From NCBI GenBank assembly GCA_023634235.1, contig JAMKCF010000014.1, positions 8,092,001 to 8,156,000 on the forward strand: 64,000 nt of DNA, read 5' to 3'. A program made the translations under genes and the position numbers. Positions 35,157 through 46,384 of this stretch are shown here, piece by piece (position 1 is the first letter of the stretch; each line of letters begins with the position of its first letter). The notes under the pieces were generated by a model. The model did no database searches, was not told where the DNA came from, and saw only the letters and a program-made list of their open reading frames with translations. The stretch comes from Pisaster brevispinus. Its lineage: Eukaryota > Echinodermata > Asteroidea > Forcipulatida > Asteriidae.

Positions 35157-35473
35157 CTCAATGAAATTAGGCCCAGGGCCGTTTTTATAGAGCTGCTTAA
35201 CAATACATTTTTTGCTTACTGTGTGATTTCCATTGCATAGCACTGCTTCTCATAAGCGAGGGAAAAGGTATGCTAACCTGCAGTGCCCAATTTCTGCTTA
35301 AGCAGAAAATATTGCCTAACAATTTTTGGCTAAGCAGAAATGAGCAGGATACCAGTCACAAATTGTACATGTGACACGGTAGTTTGGCTGGTAACCTTAT
35401 TCTGGTAAGCATAATTTTGTTGCGCTTACCTACTTTTTTTTGCTTAAGCAGCTCTAGGAAATTGAGCCCTGAA
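35153..35473. mobile_element. GGGCCC-TIR MITE cluster (at least two copies)
   Basis: A right end (ctcaatgaaattaggcccag) is followed at once by a left end (ggccgtttttatagagctgc) and a central region. A further left-like segment (gtgcccaatttctgcttaag) then leads to ggtaaccttattctggtaag and the right end gcagctctaggaaattgagccc. This indicates neighbouring or nested insertions of the same family. Confidence 0.7.
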
Positions 35474-35999
35474 TGAATGACGTAACAACGCAAATTTATG
35501 GTAAACCTGCAAGCTGGATGCCTAATTTTCTTGCTGACCTGTGAAATATGCTTCAAGGTGGACTGTCGTGATGGTCATAGCAGGCCTGTGGCTGTACATC
35601 CGCAGGCCTGTTGCTGACCCAATGCTAAAAAATACCTGACTGTGGCCTGTGGTTCTGCTGGTATTTCCAGCCCTGCTGGTATGAAGAAGGTCACTGTTCA
35701 TGTAAACAGAGTGACATCATTCATTAATGTTGTCTGTTCCCCCAAAAAACCATGAAATCAATTTGTGCCAGTTTTTTACATGGAGCTTTTAAGAGTTGTG
35801 CATTTATGGTTAATTTCCTAAATGGTTAAACGGAACTTGTGACTTCCGCCTAGCCGTACCATTCACTACCCATTCCGATCAGAACTGTAAGCCCATTCGT
35901 AAAAGGAGAAAGTGTCAACACACTCTCAAAGATTAAAAATAGAACACTGTAACCAAGTCTTTAAAGTCACAACACCACAAAAAACCACAAACCACAGGA

Positions 36000-36105
36000 A
36001 ACCAGCTGCAAGTAGTAGTATGAGAAGGTATTTTGGCTGGTAACCTTAGTCTGGTAAACAGAACTGTTTTGTGCTTTGCTAATTTTTGTGCTCAGAGTCA
36101 TTTCT
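36000..36105. mobile_element. GGGCCC-TIR MITE fragment
   Basis: ttttggctggtaaccttagt, ctggtaaacagaactgttttg and gctttgctaatttttgtgc match the right half of the family. The terminus is diverged. Confidence 0.5.
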
Positions 36106-36539
36106 GAATGAGTGGCTGGATCAGCACATTATTACGCAATCATAATATCTTGGTCAGTTTATCCATTCTGATTGGTTTAGAGAAGGTCACGTGGCCATGT
36201 TTAATCGTGCGGAATCATAACTGATTAAACATGACCTGACCTTATTAATGGAAAGGTATTTATGAATGGTAATCAAAGTGTTGAATTAGTTTTAAACTAG
36301 TTGTTTAAACACGGTGAGGGCTGGCTCTTGGTAATTTTATCTCAACTTGTCTCAGTAAAATTATCAAGAACTAGCACCAAGGCAATGACCAGGGGCAAAG
36401 GAGGCAATCGACTCCAACGCCTTCTTGAGCATCAGGCCTGAAAATATGGGCATCTCAGATGGGATTCAAACTGACGATCTTCCGAAATGTAGAGCAAGTG
36501 TCTTAACAATTGTGGCTCTTACTTATTTTCTTCTTTCAG

Positions 36540-36620
36540 TCTCACATCTTCGAGGAAGTTGACTTGCGGGAGATCAGCGTGGCTGAGAGTAGCACCAAGA
36601 ACGTCAATAATAGTTTCAGG
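36540..36620 (+). CDS. DGKH: Diacylglycerol kinase, PH-domain exon 3
   Basis: Twenty-seven codons beginning SHIFEEVDLREISVAESSTK and ending NVNNSFR. The family signature is I(I/F)(D/E)EVDL...SVAESSTKN(V/A)NNSF, essentially identical to vertebrate DGK-delta and eta. The acceptor is ttctttcag, the donor agg/gtaagt, phase 0 on both sides. The segment covers the middle strands of the PH domain. Near-perfect conservation shows the exon is under purifying selection and the gene is probably functional. Confidence 0.95.
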
Positions 36621-36789
36621 GTAAGTAAAGGAAATGTCTTTATTCAAAAAGGAAATGTCTTTATTCATGATTTTAATCAGTTCAGTGCTAACCTGTTGGT
36701 AAGTCACACGCACGCGCACCTGCTGCGCGTGCAGAGTTTTGTCACATCTAGCTCCAAATCTGTGTGTGTGTGTGTGTTTGTCTGGTGTT

Positions 36790-36900
36790 CAGTGTTCGCC
36801 CTTAACTATTTCAGTGACTAGCCAGCAGGACCAGCTAGCTTGTCATTTGACTTGTCCACCAGCTTTTCCACTGGTCCGTATTGTAAGGTTTTGACTATTT
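36790..36900. repeat. Dispersed repeat, partner of 6280-6400
   Basis: gaccagctagcttgtcattt, ccaccagcttttccactggt and ccgtattg follow the same order as 6320-6370. Interspersed, noncoding. Confidence 0.5.
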
Positions 36901-37234
36901 TTTGTATGGGGATTGAGTTTGAAACCATGAACAGTCTGAGCAGGCAGTGGTTTTACACATAGCCAGACCACTTGAAGTGAACTTTAACAGGTCCTCAGAA
37001 GTTATAACTGGCATTTGGCTAGCGGACCACTGTTAAGGAAAAATGCTGGTGTTATTTTACCCCAAATCACTCATTTCATCATTCAGAGGTATTCCTGATG
37101 ACAGAAGACAAGACCCTGAGTATTTGCAAAGTTCAATTTATTTATTTTTTTACATAAATTCTGAAAGTTAGCTCTATGAATCTTTTTGGGGCTTCCTGTT
37201 AACTGTTGGAGCCAGATTGTGTGAAGTGGGCGTG

Positions 37235-37390
37235 GCTACTATTGTATGTAAAACTTACGAGCAGGATTAATGATGTGACTTATTCAAAATCTAGTTAGCT
37301 CTATGAATGGAGCTACTGTATGTGGAACTACTGTATGTAAAACTTACGAGCAGGATTAATGATGTAACTTATTAAAAATCAAACACTTTG
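37235..37390. repeat. Tandem duplication, 89-bp unit x2
   Basis: tgtatgtaaaacttacgagc and aggattaatgatgt.actta occur twice, 89 bases apart (37251 and 37340 for aaacttacga). A short recent duplication. Confidence 0.8.
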
Positions 37391-37669
37391 GATCTTTGGA
37401 TGTGCTCCGTGGTCATATATGGGTCGATGGGTCGATATGTCATGTGCGTGTAAAATGTTGGAAGTCAGGATTGTGGTCACCCTGTTTTTAAATATCAAGA
37501 AAATTTGAACATCCTTTTTCCAGATCCTGAATTACAACTTCCTATGAGAGGCTGCTGTTTCAGTGGCCTTGACAAATTTTCACTCAAAAAGAAGAAAAAA
37601 AAGGGTCCTTTTTTAAAACAAGCCAAATTTTGAGAAGACCGACACACTTTTTATACAAACCATTTTGCA

Positions 37670-37835
37670 GGCCTGGAATTTCATCTTTGAGATAAGAGGG
37701 CAGGGCCATTTTCAATTTTGCAAAGGCCACTTCCATTGGAAGATATTAAAATCTATGAGAAAGTTTTGAAGGGGCACCAAGGCTGAGTAGGGGCAACTGA
37801 GGCAATGGTCTTGTGTAAATCCAGGCCTGATTTCT
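37670..37835. repeat. Dispersed repeat, inverted partner at 56340-56520
   Basis: ggcctggaatttcatctttg, gagggcagggccattttc and aattttgcaaaggcc match, in reverse complement, the stretch around 56440-56490 (gaaaatagccttgccctctc, aagatgaaattctaggcc). Related scraps (ggggcaactgaggcaatgg, aatccaggcctga) recur near 36390 and 46390. Confidence 0.55.
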
Positions 37836-39084
37836 ATTAAACCACATTTCCACTAAATTGAATTCAATACGTTTTTACAAAGAGACGGCGCGTCAAAACA
37901 TGTTAAAGCAATGTTTTGGGGTATTTGCATTTTTAAAAGGTGCTTAAATTCAAACTGAAAAACTCTGCAGTGTTGAACCTTTGATATGCAGTTTCAGTGC
38001 ACTCATTTTACTCGTTAGCCAGTTTGATTTGGAGGACACACGAACGCGCACAACTTTTACGCAACACGCAGCGGCGATCTGATAAACTGGCGTTCGAGTT
38101 TCTGTGCATGTTTGGCGGTAGGCATGCCAACACTCCACATGTAGTGAGGCAGTTTGGTCCGCTCAAGAAGAATTATAATCCATTATTGGAATAAACAATC
38201 TGAGAAATGTTTCATGCATGAAAGGTTTCTCAGATTGAAATTTGTTTTGAATCCCTTTCTCTAAAACCAGATGCAATAGAGGGGAGTTGTTTCTCAAAAT
38301 GTTATACATTATCAACAGCTGCAGTGCTTCTTACTGAGTTAGCTTTCATGGTCATTCATTTTTGGAGTAATTACCAAAGGTACACCCTCCCTTTAGTTTA
38401 AAGTTGACGCCATTTGAAACATGAATTTATCCATCGAAATTAATTTTACTTTGAAGGTGACTCAGAAAAAAGACTCCTGTTAGAATTTTGCAGATTTAAA
38501 AAGTTGTTATTTTTATTTTTATAATTTCACAAATACTGTCAACCCCCTGGTCAAGAAACAGCAGTAAAGCATTTTCCCTCCATTTTAGTAAAATGAAGAT
38601 TGTTTTGCTTGTGTCACCCTCGAAGGGTACCGTACCACATTGTCTCTGGGAGTTAATAGGGACTTCCACAAATGCTGTAGGAGACCTGCAGATAGAATAC
38701 CAGAGGGGGGATTGTAACACTTGGATGAGGAGCTACAAATACTAATTTGACTGCTTGCTGCGCCATCCTGTTGTGTAATTTGGGGTGTTTGGGGTTGTTT
38801 CTAGATTTGTGTGTGTGTGGTGATTTTTTTTCTTCTTTTCATTTTAAGAGGTTGGGTAACGTTAAAGAGGCGGTTTGATCAGTGGAGATTAAATTAATCC
38901 TCACACGTTGGGTTTGTTATTAATAACAATAGTTAATAATGACTTATTGATTTATATTGTGCCCATTCCATTTAATGTACACAAGCTTGTATTACAAACA
39001 GACACAAATAAATTAGTCAAAAGGGACAATGCAAAAAACATTGGGGAATCACAAAAAGAATACAAATTAACTATTATTGTTATT

Positions 39085-39523
39085 GCTATTATATATTTCT
39101 GGTAATGAAGCCAAGGATGCCTCATAAGTGAACTTAATCACTGTAGCTCGCAAGCCTGAGGAAACCCGTAATGTAAACAAGGATGTTTGTTATGTTTCCT
39201 TATTAGTTTGTGTAAAGCGCATTGGAGCTTCTTCTTTTTTTTTCATGGATGTCTGCGCTACATAAATATTGTTATATTATTATCATTATTATGTGAACCA
39301 GAAACACCGGGGTTAACCCAACTCTTCCATGATAAGTGTTCTGGGTTATTTAAGGTGCACTACCAATCCTAGTACATGAGACCTACAGTTTAATGGCCAA
39401 ATTATGGTAAAGTATCTTGCTCAAGTACACAAGTGCCATGACCGGGACTCGAACTCACACTCTGCTGATCAGAAACACCAGAGTGTGTCCGGTGCTCTTA
39501 ACCGCTCGGCCACGACACGCCTC
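39085..39523 (-). mobile_element. tRNA-Leu SINE interrupted by a LINE/SINE 3' tail
   Basis: SINE blocks ggtaatgaagccaaggatgc, cactgtagctcgcaagcctg, accggggttaaccc, catgaccgggactcgaactc and ccgctcggccacgac are in minus orientation with the 3' tail at left. Compared with the copy at 42785-43142, an extra ~99 bases sit at 39195-39293. They include gcgcattggagc, tgtctgcgctacataaatat and (att)-rich sequence, and are flanked by ttatg direct repeats. That is a retroelement 3' end nested in the SINE. Confidence 0.75.
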
Positions 39524-39527
39524 ACAA

Positions 39528-39985
39528 CACTCTTCCAGTGCAAAGTTTGTCCGCATCCAAAACATCTGATGACATCATTCTGAGAAAAATGGGTCTGTAC
39601 ATTTTTGTACGGGGATGTTTTGGTTCATTCCTGACTTTTTCAGAGCAAAATTTGAGTTATGACATCATTGGATAAAAAAAACCCAAGGAGGAATAGTTTG
39701 TCAGTCAAAATGTCAAAATCGTTTCGATTGAATATCATTGAAAGTCAGGAATGAAGTAAAAACATCCCCGTACAGACCCATGTAGAGAACCATTTTTCTC
39801 AGAATGATGTCATCCGATGTTTTGGATGTTGACAAATTTTGCCCGGAAGGGTATCAAATACTGTGGCAATTTACACCATTTTAACGTGAGGTTAGAGACT
39901 TGTAATTTTTTCCCCACTCACACGAGGGCTCTCTCTATTGGAAAATGAGTACATCACAAAATTGAACTTGTCAATTCCTTTCCTC
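39528..39985. mobile_element. Palindromic element (copy missing its left end)
   Basis: The arms at 39530-39643 and 39740-39852 are inverted copies; both contain catccaaaacatc.gatgac, atcattctgagaaaaatgg and gtacggggatgtttt. The right outer part (ctctctattggaaaatgagt...cacaaaattgaac, to about 39985) matches the right end of the complete copy at 40749-41211. The left outer end is absent next to the SINE boundary at 39523. Confidence 0.75.
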
Positions 39986-40420
39986 TTTAAGAAACACACC
40001 ACACAACCAAACCTGTGACGATTCCACTGTATCTGCTGGTCAAGTTTGAACAAAAAGCAACTCACTAACAAAAAACGGTTCATGATTTGTCAGGGATATC
40101 ATGCATGTTTCAGTTGGTCTTTTTTCAATTGCTGCCATCAAAATAAGTTACAGTGATTTGTGAAGCCTTCAAATGCTATTCCTTGATAGTATTTCAGACA
40201 ATTATTTCTCCGGAAGGATCCCTATTGCATTGAACTTTAAAATAAGTGAAATGTCAGATGGACTATGATAAATTTCTTCTAACTAATTGCAAATTACCCG
40301 GTCAGTTTCCCTTGTGGTTTATTACTTGATAATTACAGATCTAGTACTTTTGTCTTTAAGGCATCACATGATGTTGGATCGATACAGATTTTTGTTAGCG
40401 CTAAAGCCTACTAAAGTACA

Positions 40421-40612
40421 GGGCCCAATTTCATAGAGTTGCTTAAGCACAAAAAGCAGCAAAGCACAACAAAATTGTGCTTACCAGAATAAGGTTACCA
40501 GCCAAACTACCATAATACAAATACAATTTGTAACTGTAACCTGCTCATTTCTGCTCAGCAGAAAATTGTTCTGCAATATTTTCTGCTTAAGCAGCTCTAT
40601 GAAATTGGGCCC
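40421..40612. mobile_element. GGGCCC-TIR MITE, intact copy
   Basis: Starts gggcccaatttcatagagtt and ends gcagctctatgaaattgggc plus cc, with the centre ccagaataaggttaccagcc and the inverted aacctgctcatttctgct. 192 bp. Confidence 0.88.
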
Positions 40613-40748
40613 TTGCTACAGGATAATCTTGCTTAGCAATAAAAAGTAACCTGCCAAAGTGTTATTAAGCTTACATTGTTGCAACTGGTGCCCCATCCAT
40701 TATTTGCTTAGCAGCACAATTTTTTAAAGAGGGGGCACCAAGTTCACG

Positions 40749-41211
40749 TTGAGTTTTGTGGTGCACTCATTTTCCATTAGGTAGAGTCCTTATCAGAGTC
40801 AAGACAAAATTGCAAGTCTCAACCTCACTTTAAAATGATGTAAAATGTCATTTTATTTGACACTCTTCCACAGCGGAATTTGAAACATGATGTGTTCGGA
40901 CAGCAAAAACAAATAGGTCTTTACATTCCAAAGAGGAATGTTTGTGCAAGTCATAACTTCAAATTCAATACCGTTTTGATTGAATATCATTTGATTGAAC
41001 TGACAGTTCTTTGCAAAAATGTACAGACCCTGTATTTTAAGTATGATGTCATTAAACACTTTTGAATTTAGATAAAATTGCACTTGAAAAAAAAGGTACC
41101 AAGCAAAATGGCATTTTACACCTATTGTAAGGTTAGAAATTGTAACATTGTCCCCCATTTTCACAAAGACTCTATCTATTAGAAACGGAGTGCATTACAA
41201 AACTCAATCTA
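40749..41211. mobile_element. Palindromic TIR element, complete copy, about 460 bp
   Basis: The left end ttgagttttgtggtgcactc, attttccattaggtagagtc is mirrored by gactctatctattagaaacg, gagtgcattacaaaactcaa at the right. Inner arms also pair (gtgtaaaatgccattttgct type words). The open frames here (103 residues on minus, 61 on plus) come from the inverted repeats. Partial right ends also occur at 6535-6600 and near 50180. Confidence 0.7.
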
Positions 41212-42157
41212 ACCTTGGAGCCCCTCTTGAAGCAGTATGTTCTGCTCAACATATCTTTATCAAATTTGGCCCAAATTGGTTCATTTGGGTATTCTTCCTA
41301 TACTAGCGCTTCCTCTGTCATGTTTTTTGTCCTTGTGGAGTCTGAGTGTTTGTATGTCCTGCCCCTAGGGGAAAGTGTAGAAGCAATTTGCTACACTTTC
41401 TCCCACACGTTGGCCATGTTACGTAATCCACGTGAACATTTTGGCTCAATTGGTCATCGAAGTTGAAAGGAAATAGTTGAAGGGAAAAACAAAACTTTTT
41501 GCAGAGAAATGTGTGTGTTCAGATGCCTGAGAAGAGGCTTCATGCCTGAAATCTTTCTCGCATTCAGATTTTGGGTGAAAAATTACCTCATTCTCTAAAA
41601 CTGCATTACTTCAAAGGGTGTTGCTTATAACAATGTTTTATAGTATCAACAGCTCTCCAGTGCTTTTTACCAAGTAAATTTGTATAGTCAGTAATTTGTT
41701 AAGTAATTACCAAAGGTATATCCTCCCTTTAGGTATCTCTGTGAAACCGAACCTGCGTTTCTTTTGTACTTTCAGTGATTGCTTTGGTTGTGCAAACACC
41801 TAGGGTATTCAAAACTAATACTACATGTAATTTAAAACAACAACAAAGTAAGCCACTTCGGATCTACATGTTTGAAGCCAGAGTTGAGGTTAACAGGAAA
41901 AAATCTCTGAACTTTATCCGTAGTCAGTCAGACTGGAAAGGAATATTCAGAACAAAGATCGGGCAAAACGGAAACCATGTCCTAATCACATGCTCCTCTC
42001 CAAATCATCAGCTCGAAAAGCTCATTCGAAAAACTCTCCCCCTTTCTTCGCGGTTCCCAGAATAGATTGGTGAATGAAACAGCCTGGCGTATTCATGTCG
42101 TTGTACTTTTCCTCTCTCATGCTCTGACCGTGTTTGACGTATGCTCTCTTTGCACAG

Positions 42158-42262
42158 GTGATTACTCCGTTCCGAACGCTGATCCTCTGCACCGATACGC
42201 GAAAGGATATGGAGGAGTGGATTAGTGCCTTCAAGTCAGTCGCTAATAGAGAGTTTTACGAG
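42158..42262 (+). CDS. DGKH: Diacylglycerol kinase, PH-domain exon 4
   Basis: Thirty-five codons: VITPFRTLILCTDTRKDMEE, then WISAFKSVANREFYE. This is the last PH strand and the C-terminal alpha helix with its invariant tryptophan (E-E-W-I). Vertebrate members read (V/I)ITPFRRL.LCA.NRKEMEDWI..LK.V..RE. The acceptor is ctttgcacag, the donor gag/gtaagg, phase 0 on both sides. It completes a PH domain of about 95 residues spread over four exons. Confidence 0.95.
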
Positions 42263-42504
42263 GTAAGGACGTTTTCTTTATAACACTCTTCCGTTCCTCC
42301 GTTTGTGTCTTACTTTGAAGGCGGTTACAAAACAAGTTGTTTCAGTACCTGGAACAAATAAGTGGCTTATCCTACAGGGGTTAAGAGGATCAGTTTGTTT
42401 TATCTGCCAGCGCACGTAAATCCTTGATCTGATTGGTCAACGACTGTGAAATATTATCAGGCAAGATAGTATTCCTGTTTGAGTCTGATTTCTGATTTTT
42501 GGGT

Positions 42505-42615
42505 CTAAGAAAATCAGTGAGATTGTTTGTAAATAGCCTTAAAAACTCTGTAAAAGCTTGTAGTTAAGTGCTTGTACTCAAATAATTTCCTACTTTTTCC
42601 AAAGGTCCAATATCA
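42505..42615. repeat. Dispersed repeat shared with 58740-58870
   Basis: atcag.gagattgt...aaatagcct.aaaa..tct and cttgtactcaaataatttcctacttttt recur at 58748-58862; a looser copy is at 62760-62850. Noncoding interspersed repeat. Confidence 0.5.
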
Positions 42616-42631
42616 TACCTGTATTGTACAT

Positions 42632-42785
42632 ATATGGACTGTCAATGAGGTCACTAGTGCACGTCTATGCACCCGTGGGACCGTTGGTGACCAGAAACGG
42701 GTCCTATTTCCCTCGGCCTTCTGGTCACTGACAGGCCCCAGGGGAAATAGACATGCACTAATGACTGAGTTATGCTAGTCCATAT
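42632..42785. repeat. Foldback element, about 154 bp
   Basis: atatggact...cactagtgcacgtctat at the left is mirrored by atagacatgcactaatgact...agtccatat at the right. The centre gggtcctatttccctcggcc also pairs with ggccccaggggaaatag. A SINE tail starts at its right edge. Confidence 0.7.
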
Positions 42786-43142
42786 TATTATTATTATTAT
42801 ATATTTCTAGTTATGAAACCAAGGATGCCTCATAAGTGAACTTAATCACTGTAGCTCGCAAGCTTGAGGAAACCTGTAAACAAGGGTGCTTGCTATGTGA
42901 AGCAGAAACAACAGGGTTAACCCTTACTCTTCCACGATACATTTTCTGGGTTCTTTTATTGTCGACCAATTCTAGTACACGAGACATACGGCTTAATTTT
43001 CCATCCGAAGGACAAAGCATTTAGGACAAAGCACCTTGCTCAAGGACACAATGTCAAGACCGGGACTCGAACCCACACTCTGCTGATTAGCAACACCAGA
43101 GCTTCATTCTGGTGCTCTTCACCGCTTGGCCATGACACGCCG
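42785..43142 (-). mobile_element. tRNA-Leu-derived SINE, minus orientation
   Basis: (ATT)n tail at 42785-42800, then tagttatgaaaccaaggatg, gcaagcttgaggaaacctg, cagggttaaccc, caagaccgggactcgaaccc (B-box complement) and accgcttggccatgacacgc (A-box complement). Near full-length, and useful as the uninterrupted reference for the 39085 copy. Confidence 0.85.
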
Positions 43143-43497
43143 CGAGGATAAAGACAATTTGTTTTACCCAACCCTGATGCGTGAGAAGCACCGAATGCTT
43201 AGTGCCTCCGGAAGTCGTGCAAAATTTTGTTTTATGACATTGGTGTAAGTGGATATGAGAAATGAATTAGTTCCGACTGTTTCTGTAATCAAAGTATACG
43301 GTTACCCCACATTGCATTGCTTTTATTTGTTCCGAGAAAAGAAACCGTAGTTTTGTTTAATTATATGGAGAAGAGTTTTCCAGTGTAATCCAACACTTGG
43401 AGGACAAATTCTTATTAGTAACATCTGTTAAATCTTGGAGAAATCCTTCAAAGAATTTAAGATTGATACCAAGGTTGAACTTTGTACAGTCACACAA

Positions 43498-43692
43498 GGG
43501 CCAATTTTCAAAGAGCTGCTCAGTCAGAAAACAATGCTTACAAATTGTCTGCTTAGCAAAATTATGCAGGATACCAATCACAGATGATGCGTGACATGGT
43601 ATTTTTGGTTGTTAATTTTATTCTGGTAAGCATACACAGTGTGTACATGTAGTGTTGTTGTGCTTGAATGGCACTATGAAGTTTGAACCAAA
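43498..43692. mobile_element. GGGCCC-TIR MITE, diverged copy
   Basis: gggccaattttcaaagagct at the left, ggataccaatcacagatgat in the middle, ttattctggtaagcata and a degraded right end, ggcactatgaagtttgaacc. About 195 bp. Confidence 0.65.
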
Positions 43693-44365
43693 CTTAGAAC
43701 AGCTAGTTTCTTCAGTATAACTGTTTTGCATAAAAAGTGCTCTGTGGGCTTACTTGATAAAAGGTCACAAGTGCTCTGTGAGCTTATTTGAAAATTGTAC
43801 TATAGGCCTAATGTCCCCCCCCCCCATGGCCCGCACCCCCAAGTTTAATACCTGCCCTGTTTTTAAAAAAAATCAGATTCTCCAACAATTCTCCAATCGA
43901 ATCTCAAAATCTTGTTTTGCCCTCTCATAAACAAAATTTATTATTTCAAAAATTTCTCAGTTTTTGAAACTTTCTCGTAAATTGTTTTTTCTCCAAGTAA
44001 ACAAAAACTAACGGGTTCTTGTTTTGTTTTTTTTCATTTGAAAAATTCAACCCAAACAGCGTCAGCCTTGTACATCAGTATTTAAAGATAACAGTCGAGC
44101 CAAACTGGCCCATTAAAATGTCCATTAGAGCAAGAACCTTCGTCTCATTGCTATGACGTAAAACCCTTACCTCGTCTTCTTCTTCCCCCACCCCATATTC
44201 CCTTGTACTCTCATTATCTGCTTTTCCCATGTAATTTAACGTTTCAGATTTCCCCATTTCCATTTCCGTGCTTGTTCAAGGAAACTGTGTGACATCTAGC
44301 TTTTAAAATTTGACGTTTGATTGAAGTTTTTTGTCTTTTCTTTTTTCTGCTTTTTGAGTTTTAAA

Positions 44366-44480
44366 CCCAGTTTGATGAAGCTGGTAAGCACAAATATTTG
44401 TTAGCACAGGAAAATCTTGCTTAGAAAGATGCAGGTTCCAGGCAGAATAACATTCTGTTAAATCTTTCCCAGCTAAATCT
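44366..44480. mobile_element. GGGCCC-TIR MITE fragment
   Basis: acccagtttgatgaagctgg, taagcacaaatatttg, and gaaaatcttgcttag resemble the left half of the copies at 1470 and 40421. The right half is lost. Confidence 0.45.
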
Positions 44481-45284
44481 TAGCATAGAAACTCCATGTA
44501 AATCCTCAATAATAAAACAAAAAGGAGTTTCTGTTGATGCGTTTTGTGTGGCCTTATTAACCACAGACCAAGGATCCTGTTTGTTTCAGCCATGCACGTC
44601 AGGGATTTATAGTTTTATTCAAGTCTGTAAAGGTGGTTCTTCATCTGCCCTAAATAGTGTCCTCTTGTTGATTAACTTTCTGAATTCATGGCTAATGATG
44701 GAGACAAAACAAAGCTCAATCTCAGACTTGAGACAGCAGGTTAGGTTCAGCAGGCTCATCCTGTCCATTTTTCGTTTGCTTTACGTTAATTAGTCCATGG
44801 AGATTTTCTCCCTCCATGTTTGGTCAAAGTCTAATCCTTGACAGAGCGACACTCAAAATGACTTGTTGACTTGCAACGGATTGCAAACAAGTCGGTCAGT
44901 TTTTCCTAAGTTTGTGCTTTCTTTCCCCCCCCCCCCCCGCAAGATGTTTTAACGGTTCTACATTGATTCATTACACAGTGAAGATTAATCCCTTGTCCTT
45001 GAAATATGTGTTTTGACTTCTTAAAGTGGTAAAAGCCAAGCTGATTTGGTCACTTTTCTGACAGAAATTGCTGGAATTGGCCAAAAGTGCAGAAATGTTC
45101 CATACAATCGACCATTGGGAGGATCAAGGGTCATGATTATCGCAACTATCTTTATTTGGACATGTTGGGAATCGAACTCGGACATCAGGAACCCAAACTT
45201 TAACCAACAGGGACTTGACTTCTTTCTGCTGAGCAAAACTGAGATGAATATTAGTCAGTGGTATGTGTGATATTCTCGTCAAAT

Positions 45285-45370
45285 TTGTTGGAAAAAGCAC
45301 CCAAAAATTAATAATTGTGCTAAGCTGCGTTTTGCGCTTAAGCAACTCTGTGGATTGGTATTGGGTCTTG
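45285..45370. mobile_element. GGGCCC-TIR MITE right-end fragment
   Basis: ttgtgctaagctgcgttttg, cgcttaagcaactctgtgga echo the right terminus of the family, with a diverged end. Confidence 0.45.
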
Positions 45371-45539
45371 CAGTGACTTTTCGTGCAGGAAGTCTTGTAC
45401 TCCAATCGTTAGCTGAAGTGTGATTAAGCAAGGCGGTATCTGCTGGTGAGATTGGGGGGACTGTTCTAGATCGGTCTACACATGTCATTCTTGTCATTAT
45501 GGTAATCGTTGTTGCATGTGTTTCAATGCACACAAGTTC

Positions 45540-45960
45540 AGAGAATTATTGATCGTTTGCTCATTACCATAAGGTTGTTAAATAGTTTCATATCCATCAT
45601 AAAAGGGTATTAAATGAAAAATGCATATAAATTTGAAAACTAAATCAAAATCCACTATCCGAAACTATTACGTACATGTATTAGGTATATTCAAACTTGC
45701 TGAAAATGTTAACAGTAATCAGTATACAGGGTATTAATTATTTGTATAAAACCTGATTTGCAAAAAATATATATATATATTTTTGACAGATAAGTCACTT
45801 CGTGGTACATGTGAAGATATAAATAAACCCCATTTACAAGGAGCTCCGAAATATGCAAAACCAATTTTCTGAAATCCAACCTCACTAACGACCTTATTAG
45901 TCCTGAGCCGACGTAATGAGGTCCACAGAGCAATAATTGATGATAACACAGAGGCTGATA
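45540..45960. repeat. Dispersed repeat family C, copy 2
   Basis: gtattaaatgaaaaatgcat, ataaatttgaaaactaaatc, then aataaaccccatttacaagg, agctccgaaatatgcaaaac and cgaccttattagtcctgag match, in order, 62555-62760. An (at)n tract at 45768-45781 lies inside. Confidence 0.65.
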
Positions 45961-46384
45961 TTTAAGTCCAGAAGGCCGACACGCTTATTACGAAAGGTGG
46001 TCATTCAGATACCTTCATACGCACTCTCCAAATTGGCTGGATTTTGAAAAGCAAAATGACTCCCATCCTTAGAGCTGCCAACTATTCCTGGAAGTTCCCT
46101 GAAAATAAACCCATCTTTCCATGTTCTGATGAGCAAATTAAAAAAAAAACTCCTGATAACAGAAACATTTTCCATATTATGTTTTTCTCTCCAATTGTTG
46201 TTACAAAATCTCCCTGATTGCAAGATGCAAATTTTGGCAGCTCTTCATGTTGCCAACCTGTGGAAATGTCATCAAATTTATGGTTATCCTTTCTTTTGAG
46301 GGTGGGTGGGGGGGGGGGGGCAGATTGAGGGGTTTGATTTTTCATTCAAAGTCATTTATGCTTGTTTGAATTTTGGGAGCTAAA

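Larger units (their letters stand above)
34945..36539 (+). other. Intron, 1.6 kb
   Basis: Contains a poly-C tract, a SINE head fragment (35059-35156), MITE fragments (35153-35473, 36000-36105) and a short hairpin (about 36187-36240, ggtcacgtggccatgtttaatc-like arm mirrored by gattaaacatgacctgacc). It ends in a pyrimidine-rich acceptor, ttctttcag. Confidence 0.88.
36621..42157 (+). other. Intron, 5.5 kb
   Basis: Contains a (GT)n tract (36761-36778), an 89-bp duplication (37235-37390), a SINE with a nested insertion (39085-39523), two related palindromic elements (39528-39985 and 40749-41211) and an intact MITE (40421-40612). A dispersed repeat at 37670-37835 is found inverted at 56340-56520. 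No gene recognised. Confidence 0.85.

Noticed and set aside
36510..36821. Whole 103-residue open frame as a protein
   Set aside because: Only 36540-36620 is coding; the remainder is intron read-through before the acceptor and after the gtaagt donor.
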